This document shows, piece after piece, positions 1-11,362 of a stretch of DNA of 64,000 nt. The notes beneath the pieces were generated by a model, which was not told the DNA's origin, made no database searches, and worked only from the letters and a program-made list of their open reading frames with translations. Both the position numbers and the translations under genes were made by a program. Within the stretch, counting starts at the first letter, position 1. Each line of letters opens with the position of its first letter. The stretch comes from Cephalotus follicularis. Its lineage: Eukaryota; Streptophyta; Magnoliopsida; Oxalidales; Cephalotaceae. The stretch is taken from contig BDDD01005680.1 of assembly GCA_001972305.1 (NCBI GenBank), forward strand, positions 166,250 to 230,249, written 5' to 3'.

Positions 1-156
1 AAACCCTATAGGGGAAATAATAAAAAATTCGTTTTCAAGGAAAAGAAAAGGAATACATCTCAAGGTAGGAGTTCGTGCGTAAAAATAAATGAAGAAAAAA
101 AAACAATCTTGTATGTCTTCAAAGTTTAAGCCAAGGAATTGATGTTCTTAAAAAAA

Positions 157-179
157 TATATATATATATATATATATAT
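157..179. repeat. (TA)n microsatellite
   Basis: A pure TA run of about 11 units inside the tail of element A. The corresponding part of element B (about 25050) has only a short ATATATATA run, so the array expanded after the copies diverged. Confidence 0.9.
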
Positions 180-904
180 TGTTTTATTTTACCTCTTTGA
201 AGTCAGTCTTGGTCTGTAGCCTATTTGATTCGAGTAATTAAGCCTTAGGGGTCTTCTACAGTTAGTTCCTTAAAGCGAGCTGGTTTGAGAGTAACTGGCC
301 AAAAGCTCGCTACATGGGTCTTATAGAAAGTTTGATAGACTAAGACATTGCACGACTTTAAGTTGGTAAAATCTAAAGCTACTTAGTAATTAGGGTGTCT
401 GGTGTATGCTCCATCCATGTCATTCAAACCAACGGTAGTGGAGGAATGAGTTCAAAAGAAATAAAAGAAAAAAGAAAAAAATTGTGTGAGTGCTAAAGTT
501 CTTGGTCTGACTCCAAAAATTGTGTGAATGCATATCTTGATTGGTTTATATATTGTGGAATAACAGAAAATTTAGTAAAACTAATTAATTTAGATGTGTT
601 TTGATTCTAGAACTTGGAACGAGATAATAAAATTCAAGTATGGGGGTGTCTATGAATTTTTAAGTAGAGATACATTTTGCCTATTGTCAAAGTTTTGATG
701 AACTGTATTTTGTGCGTTTATTCATTGAAAACACTCACGAGATAAAACATGTCCACTAGGGACACCTAGAGGTTTAAAGGCTTGTTGCATATGCTAGATT
801 CAATTGTGATTCCTACGAAAGTGAGTTATGGCTTTTGTTTTGTTTTTGTTTTCTGTTTTGTGTTTATGTTTATGTTGCTTTTGTTTTAGCTTTCCATTTT
901 GTTT

Positions 905-941
905 TGCTTGAGGACAGGATAAAGTAAAGTATGTGGGTATT
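905..941 (+). promoter_or_regulatory. Polypurine tract of element A
   Basis: The sequence GCTTGAGGACAGG followed by AAAGTATGTGGGTAT lies directly before the LTR start TGTTTAG. The same arrangement precedes the 3' LTR of element B at 25830-25861. It is the expected plus-strand primer site for reverse transcription. The G run is interrupted here (GTGGG rather than GGGGG). Confidence 0.65.
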
Positions 942-1974
942 TGTTTAGTATAAAAATATGTTGTTCTTAACGAGTTAATTGTTATATTTTTATGCTTGGA
1001 TCAGATTACTTATTTTGTTTTTAATTTATTTGCACGTACAAGGGAAAGATATCAAAGTGCAGTGAAATTGGTACGATTTGTGCAAATTACAGAACAAAGC
1101 ATCGACACTTTCATTATAAGCGTCGACGCTTATCTTCAAAACGCTTATGGTTTGCTAAGAGCATCGACGCTTTTCTCCTCTGCATTTAACACGTTATCTA
1201 CTCCTCTTAGCGCTTTCTCATGGCCTTCTCTGACTTTGTGCTATGCTTGGATTGCTCGGCACTTTATGGTTTGCATAGCTCGACACCTCACGTATGCGTC
1301 ATAGTTGTATTTCATGCTTTGCTCGACTATATTCATGATGCTCGACAAAGAGTAGTTGGTGCTCAGCAGCTGGACCGGTCTAGTTTGATGGTCTGCTATT
1401 GCTATACTCTTCAAGGTCTGGTCTGAAAGTTTGATGTTGTTATGCTCCTCAAGGTCTGCTCGGCACAATTGCATTTCAAATCAGAATTTTATCGTCTGGC
1501 AAGCTCCTCCAGTGTACTAGTCTACCTTTGCTTCTCTGCTCGCAATGCATGCTTGGCAACTCAGTTCTTCAAGCTCTGCTCGGCTACATGTCACACTTAC
1601 AAGTGTTATTTTAATTTTAAAGGGTCGACGCTTTACTCGGCACCGACGACGCTTAACCCCTAAAGCGCCAAATGTTATACACAAATGTTAGTGCTTTGGT
1701 TCATTATAATGTTATAAGCAGCGATGCCATGTTCATACTGTCAACGTTTAATGGTTTTCTCTGCGTAGTAATGTGTGCAAACTTAGCATGACTTGCGCAT
1801 CAAAATACGGCAATTATTGGAATATTTCAGCACGTTGTTTACCCGACAAAAATGGAAAGTTTTGTAATATTTTCCTTAACCATTTAGGTTAGATTTTATT
1901 TTCCCGTTTTTATGCATAATTGTAAGTATAAAAATGTAAGGGAGGCTACAAAAACAATGTGTAAGTTTTGACAA
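942..1974 (+). mobile_element. 3' LTR of element A, left part
   Basis: Starts TGTTTAGTATAAAAATATG right after the purine tract, as do the LTRs of B (1975 and 25862) and E (52169). It carries two clusters of the GTCGAC-core motif (about 1099-1170 and 1622-1668) and a TATA-like TATAAAAAT at 1927. It stops at 1974, where element B begins with a fresh LTR. The missing right part is found at 30755-31190, so B landed inside this LTR. Confidence 0.75.
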
Positions 1975-2178
1975 TGTTTAGCATAAAAATGTGTTATTTT
2001 TAATGATTTATTTGTTATATTTTTATGTTTGAAATACACTAATTTGGTAGTGTTGTGTTGATTTTCATGTACGATGCCAAGAAGATTAAAGTGCATAAAT
2101 ACTATTCAAATTGGCGCGAATTGAAGATAAAAAGATTAAAGCTTAAAGATTGACAATTTTCTGCAGAAAACAGGGCAA

Positions 2179-2415
2179 AGCGTTGACGCCCAGAGGATGA
2201 ATGTCTATGCTTATATACAAAACACCAGCAGTTAGGAGCGGAATTGCAGCGCTTTGGAATAGAAGGTTCATAATTTGATTATGAACTTTAAGCGTCGACG
2301 CATTTACTTTAAGCGTCGATGGATTGATTAGCGTCGACGCTTCTAGCCTTTGAGTAATGCCTAAAACCTTTTGTACTAAACCGTCAACGCCCAAGATGTA
2401 AGCGTCAACGCTTAC
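2179..2415. repeat. GTCGAC-core motif cluster, B 5' LTR
   Basis: Contains AAGCGTCGACGC, AAGCGTCGATGG, AGCGTCGACGCTT, CCGTCAACGCC and AAGCGTCAACGCTT among other variants, irregularly spaced upstream of the TATA box. The sister cluster in the B 3' LTR is at about 29718-29912. Differences between copies are mostly CG to TG or CA. Confidence 0.8.
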
Positions 2416-2502
2416 GACTAGCAGGAAAATTGGAAAGTTCATATTTTTTTGCTAGTTTTGTAACTAGGTTATTTTCTTTCTGATTTTTAGCAGTTTTGTA
2501 AG

Positions 2503-2510
2503 TATAAATA
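2503..2510 (+). promoter_or_regulatory. TATA box of B 5' LTR
   Basis: TATAAATA, with the equivalents TATAAAT at 29994 (B 3' LTR) and TATATAAA at 52750 (E LTR). Each lies downstream of the motif cluster and upstream of a pyrimidine-rich leader, as expected at a U3/R border. Confidence 0.6.
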
Positions 2511-2814
2511 CATTATAAGGCTGGCCATAACAATGTGTACAAGCTAGTGACAAGCTTTATAGTCACCTTTCTTCTTCTTCTTCAATTTTTGTCTTTATTA
2601 CAATGTTTTGTAGCTAAACTCTTAAGGTTTTTAGGGTTAGAACAAAGCCTAGATTGTATTGATTCAATTCTATCAATAAAAATCTTTGAAGTTTTGATTT
2701 GTTCTTCAATTTTCTGCCTTCACACACACTTTGTCTGTCTGATTAAAATCCACAAATATCTTGTCGGTAAATATGAATATTGATGAATGGATGGTTTTTA
2801 ATGCAATCAATAGA

Positions 2815-2965
2815 CTCTACTCATACGGCTTGTCATGCCGAACACACTCTGTATAGATATAGCATGTCCACTCATACGATTTGTGACCGCTTCCCTATAG
2901 ACCTAGCATGACTACTAATACGATTTGTCATCACAGTCGCACTCCATGTTGACCTACCTGCCGTT
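2815..2965. repeat. Short tandem units near the LTR 3' end
   Basis: Three degenerate units of about 44-51 bp, each built on CTACTCATACGATTTGTC followed by a TATAGACCTAGCATG-like segment. The same arrangement recurs at about 30310-30460, 31020-31185 and 53050-53185 in the other Athila LTR copies, so the array predates these insertions. Confidence 0.7.
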
Positions 2966-3265
2966 GGTTACCAAGGTCTGATCAATCAAGTAAGTGAGTT
3001 GTTCAATATAATCTATGGTCAGTTTTTATACCCTAAAACCACTTTTCTCTGATATATTTCAGTTAGTTTATTTTTTGCTTTGATAATTCATAATTTTGAA
3101 TGAGTTATTCCTGTTAATTTAATAATCCTTCAAAGATTTCATACTTCGCCTAGGTTGAATACATTAAAAATAATTTTGTTTGTTTCCTCGCGTTTGACCC
3201 ATTGCTGCACAATCGTACACTTGCGGTCTAAAATTTAAAACATTCAAAATTCCTAAATAATTTTT

Positions 3266-3283
3266 TAGCGCCGTTGTCGGGGA
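3266..3283 (+). promoter_or_regulatory. Primer-binding site of element B (tRNA-Asp type)
   Basis: TAGCGCCGTTGTCGGGGA lies just after the 5' LTR. It matches the plant Athila/Tat primer site TGGCGCCGTTGCCGGGGA at 16 of 18 positions; both mismatches are G-to-A or C-to-T. This is the minus-strand priming site. The stretch from here to 3523 is an AT-rich untranslated leader with no gene. Confidence 0.8.
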
Positions 3284-3523
3284 AATAAGTTTTATATTAG
3301 TTTTAATTTATTCGACTGATTCGTAGTATTTAGTTTGATGAAAAAATAATAAATAAATAATAAATAAAAAGTAGAAAATTTTTGCGTTCTTTGTTTTAAC
3401 TTTTATTGTCTATTTTAATTTGTGTTATTTGAGTTAATTAGTATTTTCTATTTTCGTGTGTGTTTTACGTTCGTTAGTAATTTCCCGTTAGTGTTTGGCT
3501 TACACTTTGCTTTCTGTTAGTTT

Positions 3524-3599
3524 ATGACTGAGTGGGTGCGTGGTCCAAATAACCGTCTTGAACGAATAAATAATCAACAACCAAACATGGCAGACGAAC
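3524..3599 (+). pseudogene. gag: Element B gag, piece 1 (N-terminus)
   Basis: The frame opens with an ATG (M-T-E-W-V-R-G-P) and runs to M-A-D-E, where it is broken by LTR F1. It resumes at 6513 after the 5-bp duplication CGAAC, giving M-A-D-E-R-P-I-Q-T-L-Q-D. Gag would form the particle that packages the element RNA. This piece is the variable N-terminus; no domain is recognisable on its own. Confidence 0.65.
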
Positions 3600-5010
3600 T
3601 GTCACACCCCGTTTTTCGGTTCCATAACATTGGACCAGCATATGTGGTGATATCAGAAATAAGCAAAAATAATATTCCAGCATTTCAATTAATAACCATA
3701 ATCAAATTGCGGAAGCATTCGATAAGCCGGAATATATATATATAAAACCATCCGCACGCATCCCATACTACGTGCAGGTAAAATCACAATTATCCTTACA
3801 CAAAAGGAATACAACACTACGAGGTATGAACCGTTCAATATCAAATTACAATACAACACCATAAAATAATCAACCTTAAACAACAATAAGAAGCTCTCCA
3901 AGCTTAAGCAGCAGTCTCCAATGTCCTTGCTTAATCTGAAATTGTAGGGGTTAGCCGTTGTCCTCACTTGGCTAAGTAGAATGATAATGTATGATAAGGA
4001 GTATATGAATGCAACATGTATGACAGTTTATATCAAAATAACATTTGAATGTGCCAATATATAAGCAAACATGCCAAGTGGCCATAAACAATCCATATGC
4101 AAGAATACCGCACAAGGGTACAATCAATCAGTCCAGTAGTTTGTCCGAAGACCAGTATTGACGCAAGACGTCGCCAACCCCTGGCCTACGTCAAGCACCT
4201 AGCTACCACCCCAACTCCGCTTATGATAGGAGGCAAACAGTACCACCGGCATTTAGCGGGTAGCGAACATTCAGTTCTGCAATTGCAGACAGTGTGGTGG
4301 GTGCCTAGCCAACTCCTGGCACATAGGACCACCTCCATAGTCAGTGATGTCTCCTATCACTCGACTACGGCAGTAAACATAGACAATCAATTCAATCAGT
4401 GCAATCCAATGTAATATTACATATGTATATAATATGGAATATGAAAATTGTTTTCTTTAGAAACATTAACAGTGCATTAATCGTACCTCTCATAGGAGAA
4501 ACGATCTCAGTAACAGTAGTGGTTTCCAGTTGGAAACAAAACAGTAGGCAGTAAACAGTAGGTGATAAATCAGTAGCTTCTTGTAAATGATAAAACAAAA
4601 CAGTAGGTACCTCTCATATAGGAGGAAAATCAGAAGTTCCATTTAACAATAGATGTTCTTTTAAAAAGGATAGTAAATATCAAAATTTTGGTTCAAGTCC
4701 CATAAATGGTTTTCAATCTTTAAACTATCAGTAGTAGTGGTGTTAATAGCACCAACAGTATATATACTAACATAAGTAGTATATGCAGCAACATTAAATC
4801 AAAACAGTAGTTCTTGTGAAAATGGTAATTTTCATTGAAGGTGGTATTAAAACCATAATTTTGTGCATAACTCGTTCGATCGATGCAATACCAGTAATAA
4901 AGATGTTAAATAACATCAAACAGTGTGTACTATCTGGTGGTAACATGTACAATTCAATAACAATATCAAACAGCAACAATCCAATCAATGTATGAATTTC
5001 CTGCCCAGAA

Positions 5011-5090
5011 CAGTCGACTACCAACAAGAACCAGTCGACTATTGGGTTGAGTAGTCGACTGCTTTGGGTGGCAGTCGACTGCCTCTGCCC
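5011..5090. repeat. AGTCGACT cluster (distal) in F1
   Basis: Four exact AGTCGACT copies with CA, CC or GT before them, spaced about 20-30 bp. In LTR orientation this cluster is about 1.4 kb from the LTR start. Confidence 0.8.
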
Positions 5091-6253
5091 AGAAAATGCA
5101 GAAATAGCAAGTCATGTAATGCCAACTCAATTCCCAATCAATTCAATACATGTAATTATGCAGAAAATAAACATACATAATATGCATACTCATATCTTCC
5201 ATGACATATCATTACCCCTACCTCAAATCGCTATCCAAGATCAATTGAATATGATCTTTCTCTTTGAGTTCCAAGTCTCTTTCACCAATCACTCTTTCAA
5301 TTCCAGTAGAATCAATCTATGCATGTTTGTTTATGAACATATGCATCAATATCAGTAAGTTTCAATAACTCATACAGTGGTTTAATCATTAATCCACTTA
5401 AGCCTTTAACTTTCCTTTACCATTCTATCGCTTCCTTTCTTTGAATTCTATACCAATATCATTAAATCTTGGCTTCATTGATCTTAACTCATTTGACAAT
5501 AGGTATATGCATAAAATCAGTATGTATACATGTACTAATCAATTACTATAATCATTATCTAGTTGCATCAAGAATTACTAGAATTCTTAAGCCTCTAGTT
5601 CCATTTAAAACACTCTCCATATTCCAAATAATTTACTCAATCCATCTGCTGATTTGCATGTTTCAATAGTAGCCATATACATACTTAGGAGTCATTAAGC
5701 ATATCCTAACATTAACAACAATTATAATCCATTCTAGAGACTATATAACCAATTCCACATGATTTCATTATTACTTTACATTTCAATTCCAAAGATTGTT
5801 ATTCCAATCCATTAACAGAAGATATACAACGTTTTTCCTAGTCATTTAATCATCAAAATAACAAGAATTTCGGATCAAGGACTTACCAAGATTCTAAAGC
5901 TTCAAAGTCCTCCCTTTTGAGCTTTCTAATCATCCAATGCAAGCTCCACTAATCCCTTTCTTCTCTCTGTATTTTCTAACACTCAAACACCATTCATTCA
6001 GCAGATATAACTCTCAATTCGTCAGATTTGTTACCTACTCACATGCACTCACATTTTTATTTCATTCTTTCTTCCATCACATGCTCCCTCACTCCACTTT
6101 CTCCCATAAATTATCATTTTCAGGTAGTAGGTATGCAGAGAACATGCAAAACATTCCCCTTTTGCATGTTCTGGCAGGTGGGGAGACACAAGTGCCATTA
6201 TCCCATCTGTCCATCTTGTCTAAGCACATGCCAGAAAATCTGTCCTGTCAAAA

Positions 6254-6336
6254 CCAGTCGACTGGATTTAGTGGGCAGTCGACTGCTTTCTTCACGTGGC
6301 AAACAGTCGACTGTTACCCTGTGGCAGTCGGTTGTT
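6254..6336. repeat. AGTCGACT cluster (proximal) in F1
   Basis: Three exact AGTCGACT palindromes plus a decayed CAGTCGGTTG, about 170-250 bp from the LTR start in LTR orientation. F3 has a cluster at a matching distance. Confidence 0.8.
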
Positions 6337-6507
6337 TGGCTGATTTAGGGTTTCCTAAGCTTTGATTCATCACCAATTGTACACCAATTCACCCCAAACC
6401 TTTACCAATCATAGAAATCAATATAATTGGACAATTAACTCAATTAAAATGTATATTTTATTTCAAATTTGGATCAATATACATTAATTGAAGTTGTGGT
6501 TATTACA

Positions 6508-6727
6508 CGAACGACCCATCCAAACGTTGCAAGATAGATTCAATCGTGCGAGGACAGCGTAAACATCCTGTACCTAGTTTCCTGCCCCTCAAGGGAATAA
6601 TTTCGAGTTAAAATCTCAGTTCATTAGCATGCTTCCGCACTTCCATGGTTTACCCAATGAGGATGCATATCTCTTCTTTCGCGAGTTCGAGGAGGTGCGC
6701 ACCCTCATGAAACTCCAGCAACTCTCG
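6508..6727 (+). pseudogene. gag: Element B gag, piece 2
   Basis: Continues piece 1 across the CGAAC duplication. Stop codons follow R-A-R-T-A, then the frame reads F-I-S-M-L-P-H-F-H-G-L-P-N-E-D-A-Y and E-F-E-E-V-R. This is the start of the Athila capsid region (Retrotrans_gag family). It is broken at Q-L-S by element T, whose TSD is TCTCG, and resumes at 16617. Confidence 0.75.
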
Positions 6728-6858
6728 TGTAATATCCCGTTTCTCTGATTAAGTGCCTATCGTTATATGTTGTGTTTATGTCTTTTGTTATATGCTATGT
6801 TATTTTGACCGTTTAATTTTCTTTTGAGAACTTCATTATTTTTGTATTTTGGCCATTA

Positions 6859-7012
6859 AGCGACGACACCTTCAGCATAAACGTCGACGCTTTAGCGTTA
6901 AGGTGTCATAGTTTCTTTCGTGATGAAACACGTCGACGCCTATGCAATTGACATCGACGCTTTTGGCTTTAAAGGGGTAAGCGCCAACACTTTTTCATTA
7001 CCGACGATGCTC
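6859..7012. repeat. GTCGAC-core motif cluster 1, T 5' LTR
   Basis: Variants include AAACGTCGACGCTTT, CACGTCGACGCC and ACATCGACGCTTTT. The spacer TTTTTCATTACC between the last two copies (6991-7002) is in opposite orientation in the 3' LTR. Confidence 0.85.
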
Positions 7013-7548
7013 ATGTCAGGTTTTCCTTATTAGTTTTGGACGGTGATTCACTTATGGAAAGTTTGAGTTCTTTCCATGATCCGGTTATTATTCTTCCTAA
7101 AGGGTTTACCGAATCATATGCATATGGAAAGCTTTAAATCCTACATGTTTTGACATCAAAATAACACGATCTCTCTCTTTTAAAATCCTACCATGTGCAT
7201 TATTTTGCAAACCAACATAGCCACATTGTCCCCTTCGTTCTTCATTGTTTTGGCTACAACCGAAGGTACTTTCTAAACAAAAGCTTTAGTTTTCATGATA
7301 TATTACTGATATTGATCATTAGATTATACTAAAACATGTTAGAACCCTGTTTCAAAGTAACTTTCTGCCATGATTCAACCATTAAATTTATACGTTTATG
7401 CATTAATACTGTTATACTGGTGTTTTAAACAAGGGAATCATGTTTTATGACATACCTACTACTGTCTTGATGTATTATGATAAGCAAAAACGGTTTTGGT
7501 TCATAATTTTCAACTGATTAATCGACTATTTTGCAAGTTTTAAACCCA

Positions 7549-7728
7549 GAAGCACCGACGCTTATGTCTTCACCGTGAATGCTTTACTTTGTAAATATAC
7601 CAATTTTCTTCGACGGTTTGTTCAGTATTTTTGTCTTTGTTGTGTCAAAACCGTCGACTCCCTATGTTAAGCGTCGACGCTTTTGTCATGCAGGTCAACG
7701 CTTTTTCCCAAAAACATCGATGCCTTCC
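7549..7728. repeat. GTCGAC-core motif cluster 2, T 5' LTR
   Basis: Includes GCACCGACGCTT, ACCGTCGACTCC, AAGCGTCGACGCTTTT, GGTCAACGCTTTT and CATCGATGCC. The sister cluster at 15091-15270 keeps GTCGACGCTTT at sites that have decayed here, and the reverse. Confidence 0.85.
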
Positions 7729-9095
7729 TCTACTGTTTGTGTGTGTAACGTGTTTTATGTATCCGTTTTGTGATATTTGAGATTTGGGTTGTATATTTGG
7801 GATTTTTCCAAGGCACCTATTGTGACAGTTATGGTGATTCTGTACGTGTCTTTTGATTCATTCTTGTGTTTGATTCATTTTGAATGGCTAAGGTACGGAT
7901 AGTTCCTTTCCCTGTAATCTCCTTCGGTTTTATTGAGATAAATTCAGTTTTTGCTTTTATTATGAAAGTACGGGTTTATCGTTCTTCGATATTTCTTCGG
8001 TTTTATGAATTCTGTTATGCTTTGGATTTTTGATATGTTTTGAAATAAAGTCAGCTTTAATATTTTTATGAACGGTGTTAAATATTCCTAACTTTATAAA
8101 TTCAGTTATGATTTGATATGATCATCTCTTTTATTGTAAAATAAAAATGAGTTGATTTCCGATTATGAAAATATGCGAAATGTGAAATTCTATCATTTAA
8201 TAATGATTTTAGACATGTTCAGAAAACCATATATATATATATATATATATATGTTTGATTTGATTTTTGAAATTAAAATTTTTAAATTGTGAAGTACTGA
8301 GTTTTTGTACCCACCTATGGGGCGTGTCATAGGCATGCCCTTTGGCACGGAGGCATGACAGTTTCCGTGGCAGTGTGACTAGTCCATGGCGTCTCCCTAT
8401 GATATGATATCCTTTGTGGAGGATTATGGATCCGTTATTTATGACAGAGGCGTATGGATCGATCCTAGAAATATCTGATATTATATGTTATGAGAATTGA
8501 TTGTGTAGTGTCGTACACGACATTTCTATCTAGCATGTGTACGTCGCGAATCCCTTGGTTATATGTGTTTTTATATGTGATATGTTATGATGCTCAATAT
8601 GGAACTTTATGTTTTGAAAGGTACGATTTTATACGAAAATTTCTGAAGTGATTTATAAAGAATGTTTAAACTGATTATTGCTTAAGACTTCTATCTTAAG
8701 TCTATTTTTGAAAACTTACTGTCTTTTTAAATTATCATTTACTACTTTTATATTCTTTATCTGTACCGAGGTTTGCTCAGCCGCGTTTTTATTTCCATGC
8801 GGCAGGTTATCAGGAGTATCGGGGAAATGTGTGATGAGAGGGTACCCTATGTATGAGGATCATCTAGGTGTTTGTCATATTGTGTTTCTGTTATTTTATG
8901 GTCATGACTAGGCCAGTTTTATAAACAGTATTTTTTGCTTCGGATTATGTTATGACTTTTAGACTATGATTTTCAGATTTTATTTTGATATCAGATTATG
9001 TTTTAGACCACCACGTTTTGAATAAAGGTAAAATTTATATTTTGATCTGTTCTGTTATCTGCTGTAATTGCTCCATGTATAGGGGTGTTACAGAT

Positions 9096-9108
9096 TATGG
9101 TATTAGGG
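9096..9108 (+). promoter_or_regulatory. Primer-binding site of element T (tRNA-iMet type, decayed)
   Basis: TATGGTATTAGGG lies three bases after the 5' LTR. The usual chromovirus site is TGGTATCAGAGC, so the start TGGTAT is kept and later bases are changed. Confidence 0.65.
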
Positions 9109-9278
9109 AATAGGTTTTTCTTTCCTTAGAAGATCTATTTAGGCTTGACCTGTGAGATTGTAGAACTTGGGTTAGGGCTATTTTCTTTATAGTCATGTTG
9201 ATATGTCTTTGGTTTCAGCTTTTTGTTTTCCCTTTGCTATTTCATGTTCTGATTTATTTTTTATAGATGGTATGAACA

Positions 9279-10385
9279 GTGAATACCCCTCAGAGAACTG
9301 CACCAGCTGGGGCTCGAGAAGAGGTTAGAAATGAGCCTTATGTGGAAGAGTTAGTGCGCCAAGCAGTTGCTCAAGAGGTGAATCGAGTGATGCAACAGAA
9401 AAATCAGGGACAAGGTCACCGAGAGTAGGTTGCTGAGGAGAATGCACCAGCTGATGTTCCAACTGGTAGGGGAGTTGAGGACCGGCCTGACACTTCAGTA
9501 TATGTCTGGCTTGAGACGTTCCAGAAGCAGAGACTGCAATCTTTTAGTTCAGCACTTACACCTGTGGAAGCTGAACACTGGATTGCACACATGGAGAAAT
9601 TTTTTGATGTTCGGGGATGTAGTGATGATCAGAAGGTGAAGTTGGCAGCTTATAGGCTTGAAGGAGACGCTCAAAGGTGGTGGAAGACTTTAAGGTTAGC
9701 TAAGGGTGGAGGTTATATTGATACTTTGTCATGGCCTGAGTTTTGTGAAGTCTTCTATCTGCAGTATTTTCCCACTACTAATAAGGGGGATTATGCAAGA
9801 GAATTTGTGAATACGAGACAGACGGAGGGTGAGTCAGTTACTGAGTTCTTGGCTCCGTTCACCAGATTGGCGGGCTTTGTTGGACCTACGGCGGGGTCGG
9901 CATTGGAGGAAGCTAAGAAGTTCAAATGGAAGCTACATTATCAGCTCAGGGGTAAGCTAGTAATTACAAGATATGCTGATGTGTCAGAAGTTGCAAATGT
10001 TGCGAAGAACATCGAGATGGAGAGGTTGGATTTCTAGGCTGCCCGACAAGAAGGCGAGAGAAAGCATAGTAGAAGTGATGCTCAAGGATAGGGTTCCCGA
10101 CAGCAGGGTAAGGGTCAAGGTGGCCCGTGCAATAAGGGCCATGATGGTAAGCAGCATAAGAATAATAATAATTAGAACAGAGATGGAGGACAACAACATC
10201 AGCTGGGTATTGATCAGAGGCAAGCTTAAGGAGCTGCTGGTAGGGGTAACCCCAATGTTCAAATTGCCCGATGTGATATTTGTGGTAGACAGCATCCAGT
10301 CGAAACCTGTTATAAGTCTAGTGGGGCCTGCTTCGTATGTGGTCAGATGGGTCACTTTGTGAAGGATTGTCCTGATCCTCGTGTA
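9279..10385 (+). pseudogene. gag: Element T gag (capsid and two zinc knuckles)
   Basis: The frame begins V-N-T-P-Q-R-T-A-P-A-G; the expected ATG before it reads ACA, so the start is lost. The capsid core is clear (W-I-A-H-M-E-K-F-F, A-Q-R-W-W-K, Y-F-P-T-T-N-K). Two zinc knuckles follow at about 10280-10375: C-D-I-C-G-R-Q-H, one residue short of the normal spacing, and a canonical C-F-V-C-G-Q-M-G-H ending K-D-C. In-frame stops include 9426-9428 and 10035-10037. It runs in the same frame into protease, as in a gag-pol fusion. Gag would bind RNA and build the particle. Confidence 0.88.
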
Positions 10386-11022
10386 AAGTATTGGAAACAA
10401 AATGGTGTTGATGCAGGACAGCGCAATGTGGGAGGCAGAGTCTTCGCTTTGAAGACTCAACAGGCTACCAATGCTCTAGGTACAGTTTCGGGTTTTCTTT
10501 CTGTTGGAAGCGATAGGGCTTATGTATTGTATGATACTGGATTGACTCATTTTGTGATAGCAAGATCTTTCGTTCGGCATCTTGGGGTGCCTCCTCAGTC
10601 TATAGATCCAGTTCTGGTTCTTTCGACCCCTATGGGGACTTCTATTATGATATCTGAGTATTTCTGTGATTGTCCTATTTCAGTACATGATAAAATCTGT
10701 GAGGCAGACCTTCTCCCGATAGATATGAATGACTTTGACATGATTCTTGGCACGGATTGGTTAGATCGCCATTGTGCCACGATTGATTATCACAATCGGA
10801 GGATTTTGTTTGGAGATGTAGATAGACCTGATTTTCTTTATCAGGGTTCACAGCCGACGAAGGATGTTAAGATTATTTTGGTTTTGAAGGCTTAGAAGTT
10901 GGTGGCTAAGGGCGTTGAGGGATTCTTAACTATTGTGAAAGATGTCTCTAAGGATTAACCTCGCCTTGAGGATTTTCCTATGGTTAGAGAGTTTTCATAT
11001 GTGTTTCCAAAGGAGTTACCTG
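10386..11022 (+). pseudogene. Element T protease and linker
   Basis: Retropepsin-like aspartic protease that would cut the polyprotein. The catalytic triplet D-T-G is present in V-L-Y-D-T-G, but the next residue is L where A is usual. The second signature M-I-L-G-T-D-W-L-D-R-H matches the chromovirus form. Stops follow at 10893-10895 and about 10957. The linker ends at V-F-P-K-E-L-P, where a 335-bp LTR-like insert interrupts the normal L-P-G-L-P-P junction to RT. Confidence 0.85.
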
Positions 11023-11357
11023 TGAATAAACTACAAGGGGGGGGTGAATTGTAGTTTCTAAAAATTCTAAGCTTATTTGCAATGAATAAAAAAACAATAA
11101 GCAAACACAATATGAACAAAATGTAAAGAGATAGAGTTTAGAGATGTGCAAACACTAGTTTTAGAGTGGTTCGGCCAAACTCTTGCCTACGTCCACTTTT
11201 CCCAAGGATCTCCTTGAGGTTCCACTAATTCACTTCTTTTTCTGCAGATGGCATTTAGACTTTGATATTCGACTTGTAATTCCTTGCACATAAATCAACT
11301 TAGTTAGATGCAAATATGTTATCATCAAAACAAGGATTGAGACTTAAAACGTCAACA
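11023..11357. mobile_element. 335-bp LTR-like insertion (solo LTR or TRIM) in T pol
   Basis: Begins TGAATAAACTAC and ends GTCAACA, so it has TG...CA ends. The 5-bp duplication ACCTG is at 11018-11022 and 11358-11362. Removing it with one TSD copy restores the gag-protease-RT frame exactly. It contains a G8 run (11037-11044) and a GTGGTTCGGCC block. No coding capacity; the parent family and strand are not determined. Confidence 0.85.
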
Positions 11358-11362
11358 ACCTG

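Larger units (their letters stand above)
1..941 (+). mobile_element. 3' non-coding tail of Athila-type element A
   Basis: This stretch has no credible reading frame. It aligns along its length with 24860-25861, the non-coding tail just before the 3' LTR of element B. Shared landmarks include the opening ATAGGGGAAATAATAAAAA stretch, the 'GTAGCCTATTTGATTCGAG' block and the GTATGGGGG purine runs. It is inferred to be the last part of the internal region of an older Athila element whose coding part lies left of the window. Identity by alignment to B is strong; clade assignment comes from B's proteins. Confidence 0.75.
1975..3253 (+). mobile_element. 5' LTR of element B
   Basis: Begins TGTTTAGCATAAAAATG and ends near CATTCAAAATTCC, where the 3' LTR copy ends ATTCA, so the terminal CA appears mutated. 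About 1.28 kb. Within it, in order: a GTCGAC-motif cluster, a TATA box, a pyrimidine-rich leader, an AATAAA-like signal (TCAATAAAAATC, about 2670) and three short tandem units near the right end. The order matches the B 3' LTR and the E LTR. Confidence 0.85.
3600..6507 (-). mobile_element. F1: minus-strand LTR (solo) of a Tekay-like family
   Basis: Bounded by TGTCACACCCCG on the left and GGTTATTACA on the right, with the TSD CGAAC at 3595-3599 and 6508-6512. No coding domains lie inside, so it is most simply a solo LTR (2,908 bp). Its left 500 bp shares blocks with the LTRs of F3: GCGGAAGCA, CGCATCCCATACTACGTG, and GTAGGGGTTAGCC followed by CTAAGTAGAA. That fixes the minus orientation. Two AGTCGACT clusters lie inside. 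The reading frames here are short and unsupported. Confidence 0.85.
6728..9092 (+). mobile_element. 5' LTR of element T
   Basis: TGTAATATCCCG...ATAGGGGTGTTACA. It aligns end to end with 14245-16616. Differences are mostly transitions, a longer TA microsatellite here (8231-8252) than in the 3' copy (about 15772-15780), and a small inverted stretch at 6979-7012. It carries two GTCGAC-motif clusters and no gene. Confidence 0.93.

Noticed and set aside
9984..10460. 158-codon minus-strand open frame
   Set aside because: Antisense shadow of the gag/zinc-knuckle region of element T.
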